Assembly: GCF_037811135.1 (NCBI RefSeq)
Contig: NZ_CP149130.1
Location: forward strand, 2,104,501 to 2,168,500
Direction: 5' to 3'
Source of the DNA: Aeromonas rivipollensis
GTDB lineage: Bacteria > Pseudomonadota > Gammaproteobacteria > Enterobacterales > Aeromonadaceae
Length of the DNA: 64,000 nt
The notes below the pieces were generated by a model, which saw only the letters and a list, made by a program, of their open reading frames with translations, made no database searches and was not told where the DNA came from. The position numbers were made by a program, and so were the translations under genes. This document shows positions 30,102 to 38,354 of the stretch, piece after piece. Within the stretch, counting starts at the first letter, position 1, and each line of letters begins with the position of its first letter.

Positions 30102-31343
30102 ATGGCTGGTTATATACAAAGAATAAAAACAAAAATCCCATACTCAACGAGAGAGATTGATATCGATTTGCGAGGTAGGAATTTAATTCTGACTGGTGGA
30201 AATGGTTGTGGGAAAACTCAATTATTAAATTTTTTATACGAAGACCTTGTAAATAGTATTGTTGAAAAGCGAAATGATGACAAAGAAGAGTTGATTAGTA
30301 CTATCAATCATTATGATGGTCTTTTAAACACAACAAGCAGATCTAATTCAAGTTATGATGGTTATTTATATACATACACCGAATTCAAAAGAAGATTGGA
30401 GCGGCTGAATAACAGTCCTTTTATTCTTTCAGGACTTGAAGGGTTTGTTATTCGTTATAGTGAGCAAAAGGCAATTCTCACTAAATTTGAGGCTACACGT
30501 CAAGCCAATATACAAGCATCACAGTCAGCAATTAGCAAAGATAGCTTGAAACAACAAGAGGCTAACTCCGGGAGGGGTAGCTCTACGGCTATATTGTTTG
30601 AACAATACTTGGTAAGTCATAAAACCTCACAGGCTTATGCTGAATCGGCCTCTATAGATAATGATCCTGACGAGGCCAATAAAATCAAGGCCTGGTTTGA
30701 TAAATTGGAAATAGATTTAAAAGAGTTATTTGAAAATAATTCTCTCAGATTACATTTTGACTCGAAACTACAGGCCTTTTTTATACAACAAGATAATAAA
30801 GAACCATATCGTTTTCAGCAGCTATCATCTGGTTTTTCATCTATATTGTCAGTTTATGCTGATTTATTAACAAAAGTTGAGCTTAGATCTATTTCACCGA
30901 ATGAAATTGATGGAGTGGTTTTCATTGATGAGATAGATGCACACTTACATGTGTCATTGCAGCGTAAAATTTTCTCATTTTTGAAAAATGCGTTTCCCAA
31001 AGTACAGTTTATCGTAACGACACACTCACCCTTCGTTGTGTCTTCTGTCGATGATGCAGTGATATACGATTTGTCCACTCTTGAACAAGTTGATGATCTT
31101 TCTATGTATTCTTATGAATCAATATTGGAAGGATTGTTTAATGTACTGCCCACCTCAGAGATCCTTAAAAATAAAATATTGAAAATAAATGAGTTGGCTA
31201 TATCCGATGAGCCTGATGTTATTGAACTTGAGCACTTAGTAAAAAGTGTTAGCCAATACGAAGATAAACTGGATGAAGAGTCGGCTTATTTTTTGAAATC
31301 GGCCCGATTAGTGATAAATAAATCTAAAAACAAGGGGGCTTGA
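30102..31343 (+). CDS. AAA ATPase of a Septu-like defence module (PtuA-like)
   Basis: The 413-residue ATPase has Walker A GGNGCGKT at residues 32-39, an ABC-like signature (LSSGFSS), and Walker B VVFIDEIDAHLH with Asp276 and Glu277, followed by FIVTTHSPFVV (switch region). This is the AAA_15/AAA_21 type found in OLD and PtuA proteins. It overlaps the next gene, an HNH nuclease, as TGATG. The pair matches the arrangement of the Septu anti-phage system, in which PtuA senses and PtuB cuts nucleic acid. Base composition is far more AT-rich than the flanks, indicating transfer. An ATG at 30090 is also possible, but 30102 has GGGA at good spacing. Exact defence type is inferred. Confidence 0.75.
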   Translation: MAGYIQRIKTKIPYSTREIDIDLRGRNLILTGGNGCGKTQLLNFLYEDLVNSIVEKRNDDKEELISTINHYDGLLNTTSRSNSSYDGYLYTYTEFKRRLERLNNSPFILSGLEGFVIRYSEQKAILTKFEATRQANIQASQSAISKDSLKQQEANSGRGSSTAILFEQYLVSHKTSQAYAESASIDNDPDEANKIKAWFDKLEIDLKELFENNSLRLHFDSKLQAFFIQQDNKEPYRFQQLSSGFSSILSVYADLLTKVELRSISPNEIDGVVFIDEIDAHLHVSLQRKIFSFLKNAFPKVQFIVTTHSPFVVSSVDDAVIYDLSTLEQVDDLSMYSYESILEGLFNVLPTSEILKNKILKINELAISDEPDVIELEHLVKSVSQYEDKLDEESAYFLKSARLVINKSKNKGA

Positions 31344-31999
31344 TGTTTAATGTAAATAGACCAGTAGATGCCCCTGCATCGTTGCAAAACAGACGAAAAT
31401 ATGATGAAAAAGACGTTTACACTGCACTTGAAGAAATATTTTTTAATAAATGCTATTTATGTGAAACTAAAGAGCCACACGATATCAATGTCGAGCATTT
31501 TGATCCTCATATGGGAGATATAGAGAAAAAATTCGACTGGAATAATTTATATTTCGTCTGTAGCCGTTGTAATAACATTAAAGGTGATAGATATAACAAT
31601 CTAGTTGACTGTTGTGATCCTCATCAGGATGTTTTTCGGGCAATAAAGCATTTGCCACCTAGGACTCCTCATGCCAAAATTGATGTAAAGGCTATAAACA
31701 ATAATGTACGTTCTATAGAGACTGAAGAGATTTTAGATAAAATATTTAATAGTGAACACACAGTTAATAAAAAAGTATCATGTTCATTTTTACGCGTAAA
31801 AATATATAAACAATATAATTTTTTGCTAGATCAAATAAATGTTTACTATTCACCCGTATCAACAGTTGCAGATAAATATCAAGCAGTTGAAAGAATGAAG
31901 GTACTTATCAATAGATCAGCACCATACTCTGCTTTTATCAGGTGGTGCATTATAGAGGATTCAGAATTGGGCCCTTTATTACAAGAATTAATGGATTAA
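31343..31999 (+). CDS. HNH endonuclease of a Septu-like defence module (PtuB-like)
   Basis: The 218-residue protein has a zinc-coordinated HNH centre: Cys37/Cys40 (CYLC), His52 in VEHFDPH, then NNLYFVCSRCNNIKG with Cys73/Cys76 and an Asn. This matches the TIGR02646-type HNH of PtuB proteins, including those beside retron Ec78. It probably cuts DNA or tRNA when released by the ATPase; cleavage target is unknown. AGGGGG lies before the ATG, which overlaps the ATPase stop. The C-terminal half is helical and unrecognised. Codon use is AT-rich like the ATPase. Confidence 0.78.
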   Translation: MFNVNRPVDAPASLQNRRKYDEKDVYTALEEIFFNKCYLCETKEPHDINVEHFDPHMGDIEKKFDWNNLYFVCSRCNNIKGDRYNNLVDCCDPHQDVFRAIKHLPPRTPHAKIDVKAINNNVRSIETEEILDKIFNSEHTVNKKVSCSFLRVKIYKQYNFLLDQINVYYSPVSTVADKYQAVERMKVLINRSAPYSAFIRWCIIEDSELGPLLQELMD

Positions 32000-32026
32000 A
32001 TGAAAGTATATAAGAGTGCCATAGCC

Positions 32027-32108
32027 GTAGGGTGTAATGAACCAAGTGAATTACACCACTAATTAAAACCACAAGCGGTGCAATGCGCTTTGCTTATTGG
32101 CACCCTAC
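32027..32108. repeat. Nested inverted repeat element after the defence module
   Basis: GTAGGGTG at 32027-32034 and CACCCTAC at 32101-32108 bound an 82-bp element. Inside it GGTGTAAT (32031-32038) pairs with ATTACACC (32050-32057). The right half reads GGTGCAATGCGC...TTATTGGCACCC, resembling a short dispersed hairpin repeat common in proteobacteria. It lies 28 bp past the nuclease gene, at the right border of the island. Confidence 0.7.
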
Positions 32109-32138
32109 ATGTGATGACACATTGCTTGGAAAATAAAG

Positions 32139-32160
32139 AATCGCCCTGAGGCGATTTTTT
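32139..32160 (-). terminator. Bidirectional terminator between the HNH gene and rhlE
   Basis: AATCGCC and GGCGATT form a stem around CTGA, with A-rich sequence on one side and TTTTTT on the other. It can end both the island transcript and the convergent rhlE. Confidence 0.75.
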
Positions 32161-32224
32161 ATTTTTAAGGATAAGCAACGGCAATATAACCGGGCAGCCT
32201 TGGGTCTTATTCTTCGGACCGGTT

Positions 32225-33619
32225 TTACTCTTCCGATGAAGTGTCCTGATAGTCGTCGCGCTGGGCCTTGGGCAGGCGGCGCATGGGGGTGAAGCCGATG
32301 TCTTCCCCCACGACCTCGCGCTTGCGGGCCGGAGCCGGCTTCTTGGGGCCGTCCCCTTTGGCCTTGCCCTTGGCCGCGGCCGGCTTGCCTTTGGCATTGT
32401 TGCTCTTGGCGTTGGCATGGCCGCGGGCACGGGGCGGGTTTTGCACCGGCTTGCTGCCTGGCAGGGTCTGGCGGCTCGGCTTGCCGCTCGGCTCGTACCC
32501 TTCCAGGATCTCCACTGTCAGGGATTGGCCGATCAGGGCCTCGATCTCCTTGAGCTGGCCCAGTTCGTCCTGGCTCACCAGGGAGATGGCCTCGCCGCCA
32601 CGGCCGGCACGGCCGGTGCGGCCGATGCGGTGGATGTAATCCTCCGCCATCTGGGGCAGCTCGAAGTTGATCACGTGGGGCAGCTGATCGATGTCGAGGC
32701 CACGAGCGGCGATGTCGGTGGCGACCAGCACCCGCACCTTGCCCTCGCGAAAGTCGGCCAGCGCCCGGTTGCGGGCACCCTGGCTCTTGTCGCCGTGAAT
32801 GGCGACGGTATTGAGGCCATCTTTTTGCATCTGCTGGGCGAGGCGGTCGGCGATCTGTTTGGTACGCACGAACACCAGCACCCGCTGCCAGTTGCCACGG
32901 CCGATCATGTGGGAGAGCATCTCGCGGCGGCGTTCCCGGTCGACCTGGATGACGCGCTGGGTCACCTGATCGGCGGCGGTATTGCTGGGATCCACCTCGA
33001 TCAGGGTGGGGTCATTGAGCAGATCATCTGCCAGCGCCTTGATGTCATTCGAGAAGGTGGCGGAGAAGAGCAGGGTCTGACGCTCGTCTGGCAGCGCCTT
33101 CATGATGCGGCGAATGTCGGTGATGAAGCCCATGTCGAGCATTCTGTCCGCTTCATCCAGCACCAGCACTTCCAGGGCGCTCAGGGTGAGTGCCCCCTGG
33201 GTCAGCAGATCCAGCAGGCGGCCCGGGGTGGCGACCAGGATGTCGACCCCGAGCTTGATGGCGTCCAGGTTCGGCTTGATGCTGACGCCGCCATAGGCGA
33301 TCAGGGTGCGGAACGGCAGATGATGGGCGTACTTGATGATGCTCTCGCCCACCTGGGCGGCGAGCTCCCGGGTCGGGGTCAGCACCAGGGCGCGGACCTG
33401 ACGGCGGCCGCCACGGCCGTGGTTGGCCAGCAGACGGTGCAACATGGGCAGGGTGAAACCGGCGGTCTTGCCTGTGCCTGTCTGGGCGCCGCCCAGCACG
33501 TCCTGACCGGCCAGAATGGCCGGGATGGCTTGCTGCTGGATGGGGGTGGGTTGTTCGTAACCCAGCTCCTTGACGGCCCGCAGTATGTGCGGTGACAGAC
33601 CCAGTTCATTGAATGACAT
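32225..33619 (-). CDS. rhlE: DEAD-box RNA helicase RhlE
   Basis: The 464-residue ATP-dependent RNA helicase acts in ribosome assembly or mRNA turnover. It has the Q motif ([13 protein letters not shown]), Walker A AQTGTGKT, the DEAD box [13 protein letters not shown] (FSATFS), and helicase C motifs [10 protein letters not shown] and [11 protein letters not shown] basic low-complexity C-terminal tail of about 90 residues ([19 protein letters not shown]) probably binds RNA. The N-terminus [16 protein letters not shown] fits RhlE of E. coli. Single gene, converging on the defence island. Confidence 0.9.
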   Translation of the reverse strand: MSFNELGLSPHILRAVKELGYEQPTPIQQQAIPAILAGQDVLGGAQTGTGKTAGFTLPMLHRLLANHGRGGRRQVRALVLTPTRELAAQVGESIIKYAHHLPFRTLIAYGGVSIKPNLDAIKLGVDILVATPGRLLDLLTQGALTLSALEVLVLDEADRMLDMGFITDIRRIMKALPDERQTLLFSATFSNDIKALADDLLNDPTLIEVDPSNTAADQVTQRVIQVDRERRREMLSHMIGRGNWQRVLVFVRTKQIADRLAQQMQKDGLNTVAIHGDKSQGARNRALADFREGKVRVLVATDIAARGLDIDQLPHVINFELPQMAEDYIHRIGRTGRAGRGGEAISLVSQDELGQLKEIEALIGQSLTVEILEGYEPSGKPSRQTLPGSKPVQNPPRARGHANAKSNNAKGKPAAAKGKAKGDGPKKPAPARKREVVGEDIGFTPMRRLPKAQRDDYQDTSSEE

Positions 33620-33896
33620 GTTCGAGAGAAACTCCGAGCCTTGGGCTCAACGGGTGACGACAGCCTGGGCCCGTCACGACATGGAAGAAGGTGGGTAGCG
33701 GGTCAGGGCAGGGCCTGATCCCTTCAGGCCCGTCCCGCGGGCGCTACGACACGAAAAAGATAATGGGCGCGTAATATAGCAGAAGTGACGCAGGCACGCA
33801 GTAACGGCGTCACGAATGAGGACCCGGGACACAAAGGGGGCGCGCCGAGTCCGATGGGAGAGGGGCCATGGCCGTCCGTCGCCCGGGGGGCCCGGC

Positions 33897-34373
33897 TCAC
33901 AGCAGCCCCTGGATGGCCCCCGCCAGATCCTCGGGTTTGGTCTGGGGGGCGAAGCGATCCACCACCCGGCCTTCCCGATCGAGCAGGAACTTGGTGAAGT
34001 TCCACTTGATGGCCTCGCTCCCGAGCAGCCCGGGCTTTTGCTGCTTGAGCCAGCGATAGAAGGGGTGGGCCTGCTCGCCGTTGACCTCGCACTTGGCCAT
34101 CAGGGGGAAGCTCACCGGGTAATCCAGCGAGCAGAAGCGGGCTATCTCCTCGGCATCCCCGGGCTCCTGGTGGCCGAACTGATCGCAGGGGAAGCCGAGG
34201 ATCACCAGCCCCGCCGGGCCAAACTGGCGATGAAGCGCCTCCAGCCCGGTGTATTGGGGGGTGAAGCCGCAGCGGCTGGCCACGTTGACCACCAGCAGGA
34301 CCTTCCCTTGCAGGGCGTCACCGGGAAACTCGCTGCCATCGAGTCGTTGCAGGGGAATGGTGGGCAAGGGCAT
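33897..34373 (-). CDS. Glutathione peroxidase family protein
   Basis: The 158-residue thioredoxin-fold protein reduces peroxides. The peroxidatic cysteine lies in VNVASRCGFTPQY, and the Gln and Trp of the triad appear as LGFPCDQFGHQEPG and IKWNFTKFLLDREG. It lacks a signal peptide, so it is cytoplasmic, and it is a Cys (not selenocysteine) enzyme, probably using thioredoxin or glutathione (BtuE-like). ATG 34373 has AGGAG six bases before it; 34391 is an upstream alternative. Confidence 0.88.
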   Translation of the reverse strand: MPLPTIPLQRLDGSEFPGDALQGKVLLVVNVASRCGFTPQYTGLEALHRQFGPAGLVILGFPCDQFGHQEPGDAEEIARFCSLDYPVSFPLMAKCEVNGEQAHPFYRWLKQQKPGLLGSEAIKWNFTKFLLDREGRVVDRFAPQTKPEDLAGAIQGLL

Positions 34374-34601
34374 GGCGCTCTCCTGAGTCATGGATGCAGA
34401 GGGAGACCCGATTCGGGCCTTGTTTTCACGTTAGCGGGCCCGGGGCGGCGGGGCAAGGGGAAATCGGCGCCCGGGGCCGGGCCCTTATTGATGGCGGGAC
34501 TTCTCAAGATAAGCAATCCGGTTTGTGCCAAGGGGGGGGAAGTCGCTACAAAGCGCACTCTCTCCACTCGCTGCGAGTCAATCTTGGACTATCAAGCCGT
34601 C

Positions 34602-35192
34602 ATGGATGCCATTTACACCCGGGGATGGGTGATTGTGGATGATTTCTTAACCGCCTCCGAGGTGGATGCCTTGCGGGCCTGCCTGCCGGGGGAGTGGCAA
34701 CCGGCGGGGATAGGGCGGGAGGGGTTGCATCAGGGCAATCCGGCGATCCGCCGTGATCAGATCCACTGGCTGGATCCCTCCCTGGGCGCCCCCGTGGCCG
34801 ACTATCTGGCCCGCATGGAGTCCCTGCGTCTGGCGGCCAATCGTAACCTGATGCTGGGGCTGTTCGACTATGAGGCCCACTTCGCCCGCTACCGCAGCGG
34901 CGACTTCTATGCGACTCACCGCGACGCCTTTGCCGGGCGCTCCAACCGCCGCCTCACCTCGGTGTTCTACTTGAACAACGGCTGGCAGCCCCAGGCAGGC
35001 GGCGTGTTGCGGGTCTATGACAACGACGAGCAGTTTCTGATGGATGTCTCCCCCAAGGGAGGGCGGCTGGTGCTCTTCCTGTCGGAGGAATTTCCCCACG
35101 AGGTGCTGCCCGCGAGCGAGGAGCGCTACAGCATCGCCGGCTGGTTTCGGGTCAATGGCAATGGCGCCGGGCGGGTCGATCCCCCTCGCTGA
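34602..35192 (+). CDS. 2-oxoglutarate/Fe(II) oxygenase family protein
   Basis: The roughly 196-residue protein has the jelly-roll iron site: HxD in FYATHRDAFAG, the distal histidine in EEFPHEVLP and the 2-oxoglutarate arginine in YSIAGWFRVNG. SNRRLTSVFYLNNGWQPQAGG is typical of prolyl-hydroxylase-like members. Its substrate (protein or small molecule) is unknown. The start is uncertain: ATG 34602, TTG 34584 and ATG 34491 are in frame and none has a good ribosome site. It diverges from the glutathione peroxidase gene. Confidence 0.8.
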   Translation: MDAIYTRGWVIVDDFLTASEVDALRACLPGEWQPAGIGREGLHQGNPAIRRDQIHWLDPSLGAPVADYLARMESLRLAANRNLMLGLFDYEAHFARYRSGDFYATHRDAFAGRSNRRLTSVFYLNNGWQPQAGGVLRVYDNDEQFLMDVSPKGGRLVLFLSEEFPHEVLPASEERYSIAGWFRVNGNGAGRVDPPR

Positions 35193-35404
35193 GTCCGTTT
35201 CGTCCCGTTTTTGACACAGGCGCCTCTTTTTACGGGCCAGGATGGGTGGATGGCGGTCCCGTCGGCTGACAAGGCTTCCTCTCCCTTGCTACACTGGCCG
35301 CACCTATGTTCGTATCTGGCTTCGCCCGTTGTTTGGTGCGCAGGTCGCGCAGCCGGATTTTCCCCGGCCATGACGAAGCCGCTTCTCCCAAGGGATCACA
35401 TCTA

Positions 35405-36391
35405 ATGAAGAACATGCATGTCTTGCTGCTGTGCGGCGGCGGTGGCGCCGAGCACGAAGTCTCTTTGCGCAGTGCCAATTTCCTCGAACAACAGCTCGGT
35501 CTCCTGCCTGGGGTCGAAGTGACCCGGGTCGAGATGTTCGCCGACCGCTGGCTCAGTGCCGACGGCCGCGAGTGCAAGCTGGGGCTGGACAAGCTGCTCT
35601 CCTTTGACAGCGTGGCCCGTCCGGTGGACTACGTGGTGCCCTGCATCCACGGCTATCCGGGTGAGACCGGCGATCTGCAATCCTTCCTCGAGCTGGCGGG
35701 CCTGCCCTATCTGGGGTGCGATGCCGAGGCGAGCAAGATCTGCTTCAACAAGATCAGCACCAAGCTGTGGCTCTCCGCCATCGGCATCCCCAATACCCCC
35801 TATCTGTTCCTGACCGAGCAGAATGACGAGGCGCTCGCCGAGGCGAGAGCCGCGCTGGCCAAGTGGGGCAAGGTGTTTATCAAGGCGGCCTCGCAAGGGT
35901 CATCCGTGGGCTGCTACTCCGCCAGCAACGAAGCGGAACTGCTGCAGGGGATCAAGGACGCCTTCGGTTACTCCGAGCAGGTGCTGATCGAGAAGGCGGT
36001 CAAGCCCCGCGAGCTGGAAGTGGCGGTTTACCAGTACGGCGACGAGCTGGTGGCCACCTATCCCGGGGAGATCTGCGTGCCCCAGGACAAGTTCTACACC
36101 TATGAGGAGAAGTACAGCAGCGCCAGCCACACCGAGACGGCGCTCAAGGCAGAAGGTTTGACCCAGGCCCAGTCTGACGCTATTCACGCCTACTCCCTCA
36201 AGGCCTTCCGTCAGCTGAAGTTGACCCATCTGTCGCGCATCGACTTCTTCCTGACCGAGGATGGGGAGATACTGCTGAACGAGATCAACACCTTCCCGGG
36301 CATGACCTCCATCTCCATGTTCCCGAAACTGCTGGAGCATCACGGTCACAGCTTCGCTGCCTTCCTCGAGCAGAATCTGCGCCCCGCCTGA
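35405..36391 (+). CDS. ddlA: D-alanine--D-alanine ligase
   Basis: This ATP-grasp enzyme makes D-Ala-D-Ala for peptidoglycan. The 328-residue protein has CGGGGAEHEVSLRSA at the N-terminus, HGYPGETGDLQ, the ATP-binding KAASQGSSVGC, and RIDFFLTEDGEILLNEINTFPGMT with metal-binding acidic residues near the C-terminus. The ATG at 35405 is chosen as the family start. It lies outside the ddlB-ftsQA division cluster, so it is the stand-alone (DdlA-type) paralogue. A perfect terminator hairpin follows. Confidence 0.92.
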   Translation: MKNMHVLLLCGGGGAEHEVSLRSANFLEQQLGLLPGVEVTRVEMFADRWLSADGRECKLGLDKLLSFDSVARPVDYVVPCIHGYPGETGDLQSFLELAGLPYLGCDAEASKICFNKISTKLWLSAIGIPNTPYLFLTEQNDEALAEARAALAKWGKVFIKAASQGSSVGCYSASNEAELLQGIKDAFGYSEQVLIEKAVKPRELEVAVYQYGDELVATYPGEICVPQDKFYTYEEKYSSASHTETALKAEGLTQAQSDAIHAYSLKAFRQLKLTHLSRIDFFLTEDGEILLNEINTFPGMTSISMFPKLLEHHGHSFAAFLEQNLRPA

Positions 36392-36418
36392 GGGTGCCGA
36401 CAAGGTATATCAACAAGC

Positions 36419-36438
36419 GAGGGGCCCAAGGGCCCCTC
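36419..36438 (+). terminator. Terminator after ddlA
   Basis: GAGGGGCCC and GGGCCCCTC form a 9-bp perfect stem with an AA loop, 28 bp past the ddlA stop. Confidence 0.7.
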
Positions 36439-36466
36439 TGTCGTTGTTGCGGTGTCGTCATGGTCC

Positions 36467-36743
36467 TCAGGGTTGCTGGCAATCCCCGGGAAAAGGGGTG
36501 AACAGCCAGATGTGTGTCCCTTGCGGATCGGCAATGAGCGCCAATGTAGCGCTGCCGTCATGGCCCTCAGGGTTGCTGGCAATCCCCGGGGAATAGAGTG
36601 AACAGCCAGATGTGCGCCCCTTGCGGATTGGCAATGAGCGCCAATGTCGCGCTGTCGTCATGACCCTCAGGGTTGCTGGCAATCCCCGGGGAAGGGAGTG
36701 AACAGCCAGATGTGTGCCCCTTGCGGATCGGCGATGAGCGCCA
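36467..36743 (-). repeat. Three 100-bp tandem copies of the 3' end of the VOC gene
   Basis: The terminal ~75 bp of the VOC gene (from 36667, stop included) recur at 36567 and 36467 with an exact 100-bp period, each with a 25-bp tail (GAGCGCCAATGT...GTCATG). Each copy still reads ADPQG.HIWLF..FPGDCQQP plus TGA in the gene's phase, but 100 is not a multiple of three, so the copies are separate tails. Confidence 0.93.
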
Positions 36744-37095
36744 TGCGCCCGACGGTGGGGATGTCCATGGCGGGCACCACCAGGCTGCCGCCATGCTGGG
36801 TCACCCTGGCCAGCCTGGCATCGACGTCATCCACCGCTATGTAGGTCGCCCAGTGGGGCGGCACGCCAGCCATCTGGGGGTTGCCCCGGGTGGACTGCAC
36901 TCCGGCCACCGGTCGGCCGTTGACCACCAGCATGGGGTAGTTGCCCCCCTCCATCTCCATGAGCTGACTCTCCCAGCCGAGCACCTCGGCGTAGAAGCGG
37001 ATCCCTGCCTCGCCGTCGGGCACATAGAGCTCGTGCCAGGTAAAGGTGGATCCTTCGGCCAGGGCGTGCTCCCTGGCCATGTCTGGTTCTGCCAT
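36667..37095 (-). CDS. VOC (glyoxalase/bleomycin-resistance) superfamily protein
   Basis: The 142-residue protein has one VOC-type unit: TFTWHELYVPDGEAGIRFYAEVLGW, then PMLVVNGRPVAGVQS, VDDVDARLARVTQHGG and IADPQGAHIWLF. Many such proteins bind a metal between two units and isomerise or dioxygenate small molecules; this one's substrate is unknown. The ATG at 37095 follows AGGAGGAGAAG. Its own 3' end is duplicated twice downstream. The frame is open far upstream (to 37905) but that part is the shadow of the convergent gene. Confidence 0.82.
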   Translation of the reverse strand: MAEPDMAREHALAEGSTFTWHELYVPDGEAGIRFYAEVLGWESQLMEMEGGNYPMLVVNGRPVAGVQSTRGNPQMAGVPPHWATYIAVDDVDARLARVTQHGGSLVVPAMDIPTVGRMALIADPQGAHIWLFTPFPGDCQQP

Positions 37096-37278
37096 CTTCT
37101 CCTCCTGTGTCCCATCGGCCTTCCCGTGCGTGGGATGATGGGATGAGGACCAAGTATAGAGCGGCGCGTTGGGCCTGGGCGTCTGGCTGGGCAGATGCCG
37201 CGCACCTTGCCCCCGGCAGACCCGCTCGCTACAATCTGCCCCCTTTTTCCCGCAGACCCTGTCGCCGAGCCGCGCCCC

Positions 37279-38055
37279 ATGAAGCCCATCCCCGATCATG
37301 CCGTCAACCGCCTGCGCATCTGGCGCAAGAGCATCTCTACTCGTCCCTTTCTCGCCCGTGGTGGCAGCGTGCCCCGCTGCGAGGCCTGCCAGTTGCGTCA
37401 TGCCTGGTGTGCCTGCGAGTGGCGCCCCGAGCTCAAGGCCGAGGCGGGCTTCTGCCTCTTGATGTATGACAGCGAACCCATGAAGCCGTCCAACACCGGC
37501 CGTCTCATCGCCGACGTCTTGCCCCAGACCACCTGGGCCTTTCTCTGGAAGCGCACCCAGCCCCATCCCGAGCTGCTGGCCCTGCTGGCGGATCCCGCCT
37601 GGCAGCCCTATGTGGTGTTCCCCGCCTGCGAGAAGAACCCGGCCCGGGTGACCGAGCGGGTTGCCCTGGCCCCTGGCAAGAAGCCGCTCTTCATCCTGCT
37701 GGACGGCACCTGGCCCGAAGCGCGCAAGATGTTCAACATGAGCCCCTATCTGGATGGCTTCCCCGTGCTGTCGGTGCGGCCGGACGCTCTCTCCACCTAT
37801 GGCATGCGGGTCGCCCACTGCGATGAGCACCTGTGCACCGCCGAGGTGGCGGCCTGCGTGCTGGAAGTAGCCGGTGAGCTGCAGGCAGGCCAGGCGTTGC
37901 AACATTGGTTCAATCTGTTCAGCAGCCGCTATATGGCAGGCAGAGTGAGTCGGGCGCCCGGCGAGGACGAGACGCCGCTGTTGCAGGCCCTTGATGCGAT
38001 CAAGGGGGAGGTTGCCGAGTCTGCCGCTGAGCGGGGCGAGGCAGCGCTGGCTTAA
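37279..38055 (+). CDS. tapT: DTW-domain tRNA-uridine aminocarboxypropyltransferase (TapT-like)
   Basis: The 258-residue enzyme likely makes acp3U in the tRNA variable loop from S-adenosylmethionine. The zinc-like CxxC...CxC set (RCEACQLRHAWCACEW, residues 33-48) and the DTW-family signature LDGTWPEARKMF near residue 140 are clear, with LSTYGMRVAHCDEHLCTAEV after it. The ATG at 37279 is the family-like start. Its last ~98 bp are copied just downstream, giving an alternative C-terminus in another phase (see repeat). Confidence 0.85.
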   Translation: MKPIPDHAVNRLRIWRKSISTRPFLARGGSVPRCEACQLRHAWCACEWRPELKAEAGFCLLMYDSEPMKPSNTGRLIADVLPQTTWAFLWKRTQPHPELLALLADPAWQPYVVFPACEKNPARVTERVALAPGKKPLFILLDGTWPEARKMFNMSPYLDGFPVLSVRPDALSTYGMRVAHCDEHLCTAEVAACVLEVAGELQAGQALQHWFNLFSSRYMAGRVSRAPGEDETPLLQALDAIKGEVAESAAERGEAALA

Positions 38056-38155
38056 CCCTGTTCAGCAGCCGCTATATGGCGGGCCGGGTCAGCTGGGCTC
38101 CCGGCGAGGACGAGACGCCGCTGTTGCAGGCCCTGGAGGCGATCAAGGGGGAGGG
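37915..38155 (+). repeat. Tandem duplication of the 3' end of the tapT-like gene
   Basis: Bases 37915-38012 inside the gene recur at 38058-38155 with a 143-bp offset and about ten substitutions. The second copy reads LFSSRYMAGRVSWAPGEDE... and runs to its own TGA at about 38201, so the copy is coding-like though it has no start. The rest of the spacer to 38354 shows nothing more. Confidence 0.9.
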
Positions 38156-38354
38156 CGCTCGACTGGCTGACCCTCTCCTACAGGGATCGGACGCCGCCTG
38201 AGCCACTGGGGTAGACTGATGAAAATCAGGAATCAGTTGGCTGCCATTGTTTCGTTAGCCTCATGAGCCCGCCCCCGTTAGGATAGCGACCTGCATTGTG
38301 CTCAAACAGGACACCTGGGGTTGCCGCGGGTGCCGCATCACACGAGGTTTATGG

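Noticed and set aside
30102..31999. A prophage or integrative element carrying the Septu-like pair
   Set aside because: No integrase, tRNA target, direct repeats or structural phage genes lie at the borders; only two genes differ in composition.
36467..36743. A 100-bp tandem array that could suggest CRISPR or a minisatellite
   Set aside because: The unit is too long for CRISPR repeats and clearly derives from the 3' end of the adjacent VOC gene.
37096..37905. N-terminal extension of the VOC gene to 37905
   Set aside because: That stretch is the antisense shadow of the tapT-like gene. The ATG at 37095 has a strong ribosome site and the VOC domain begins there.
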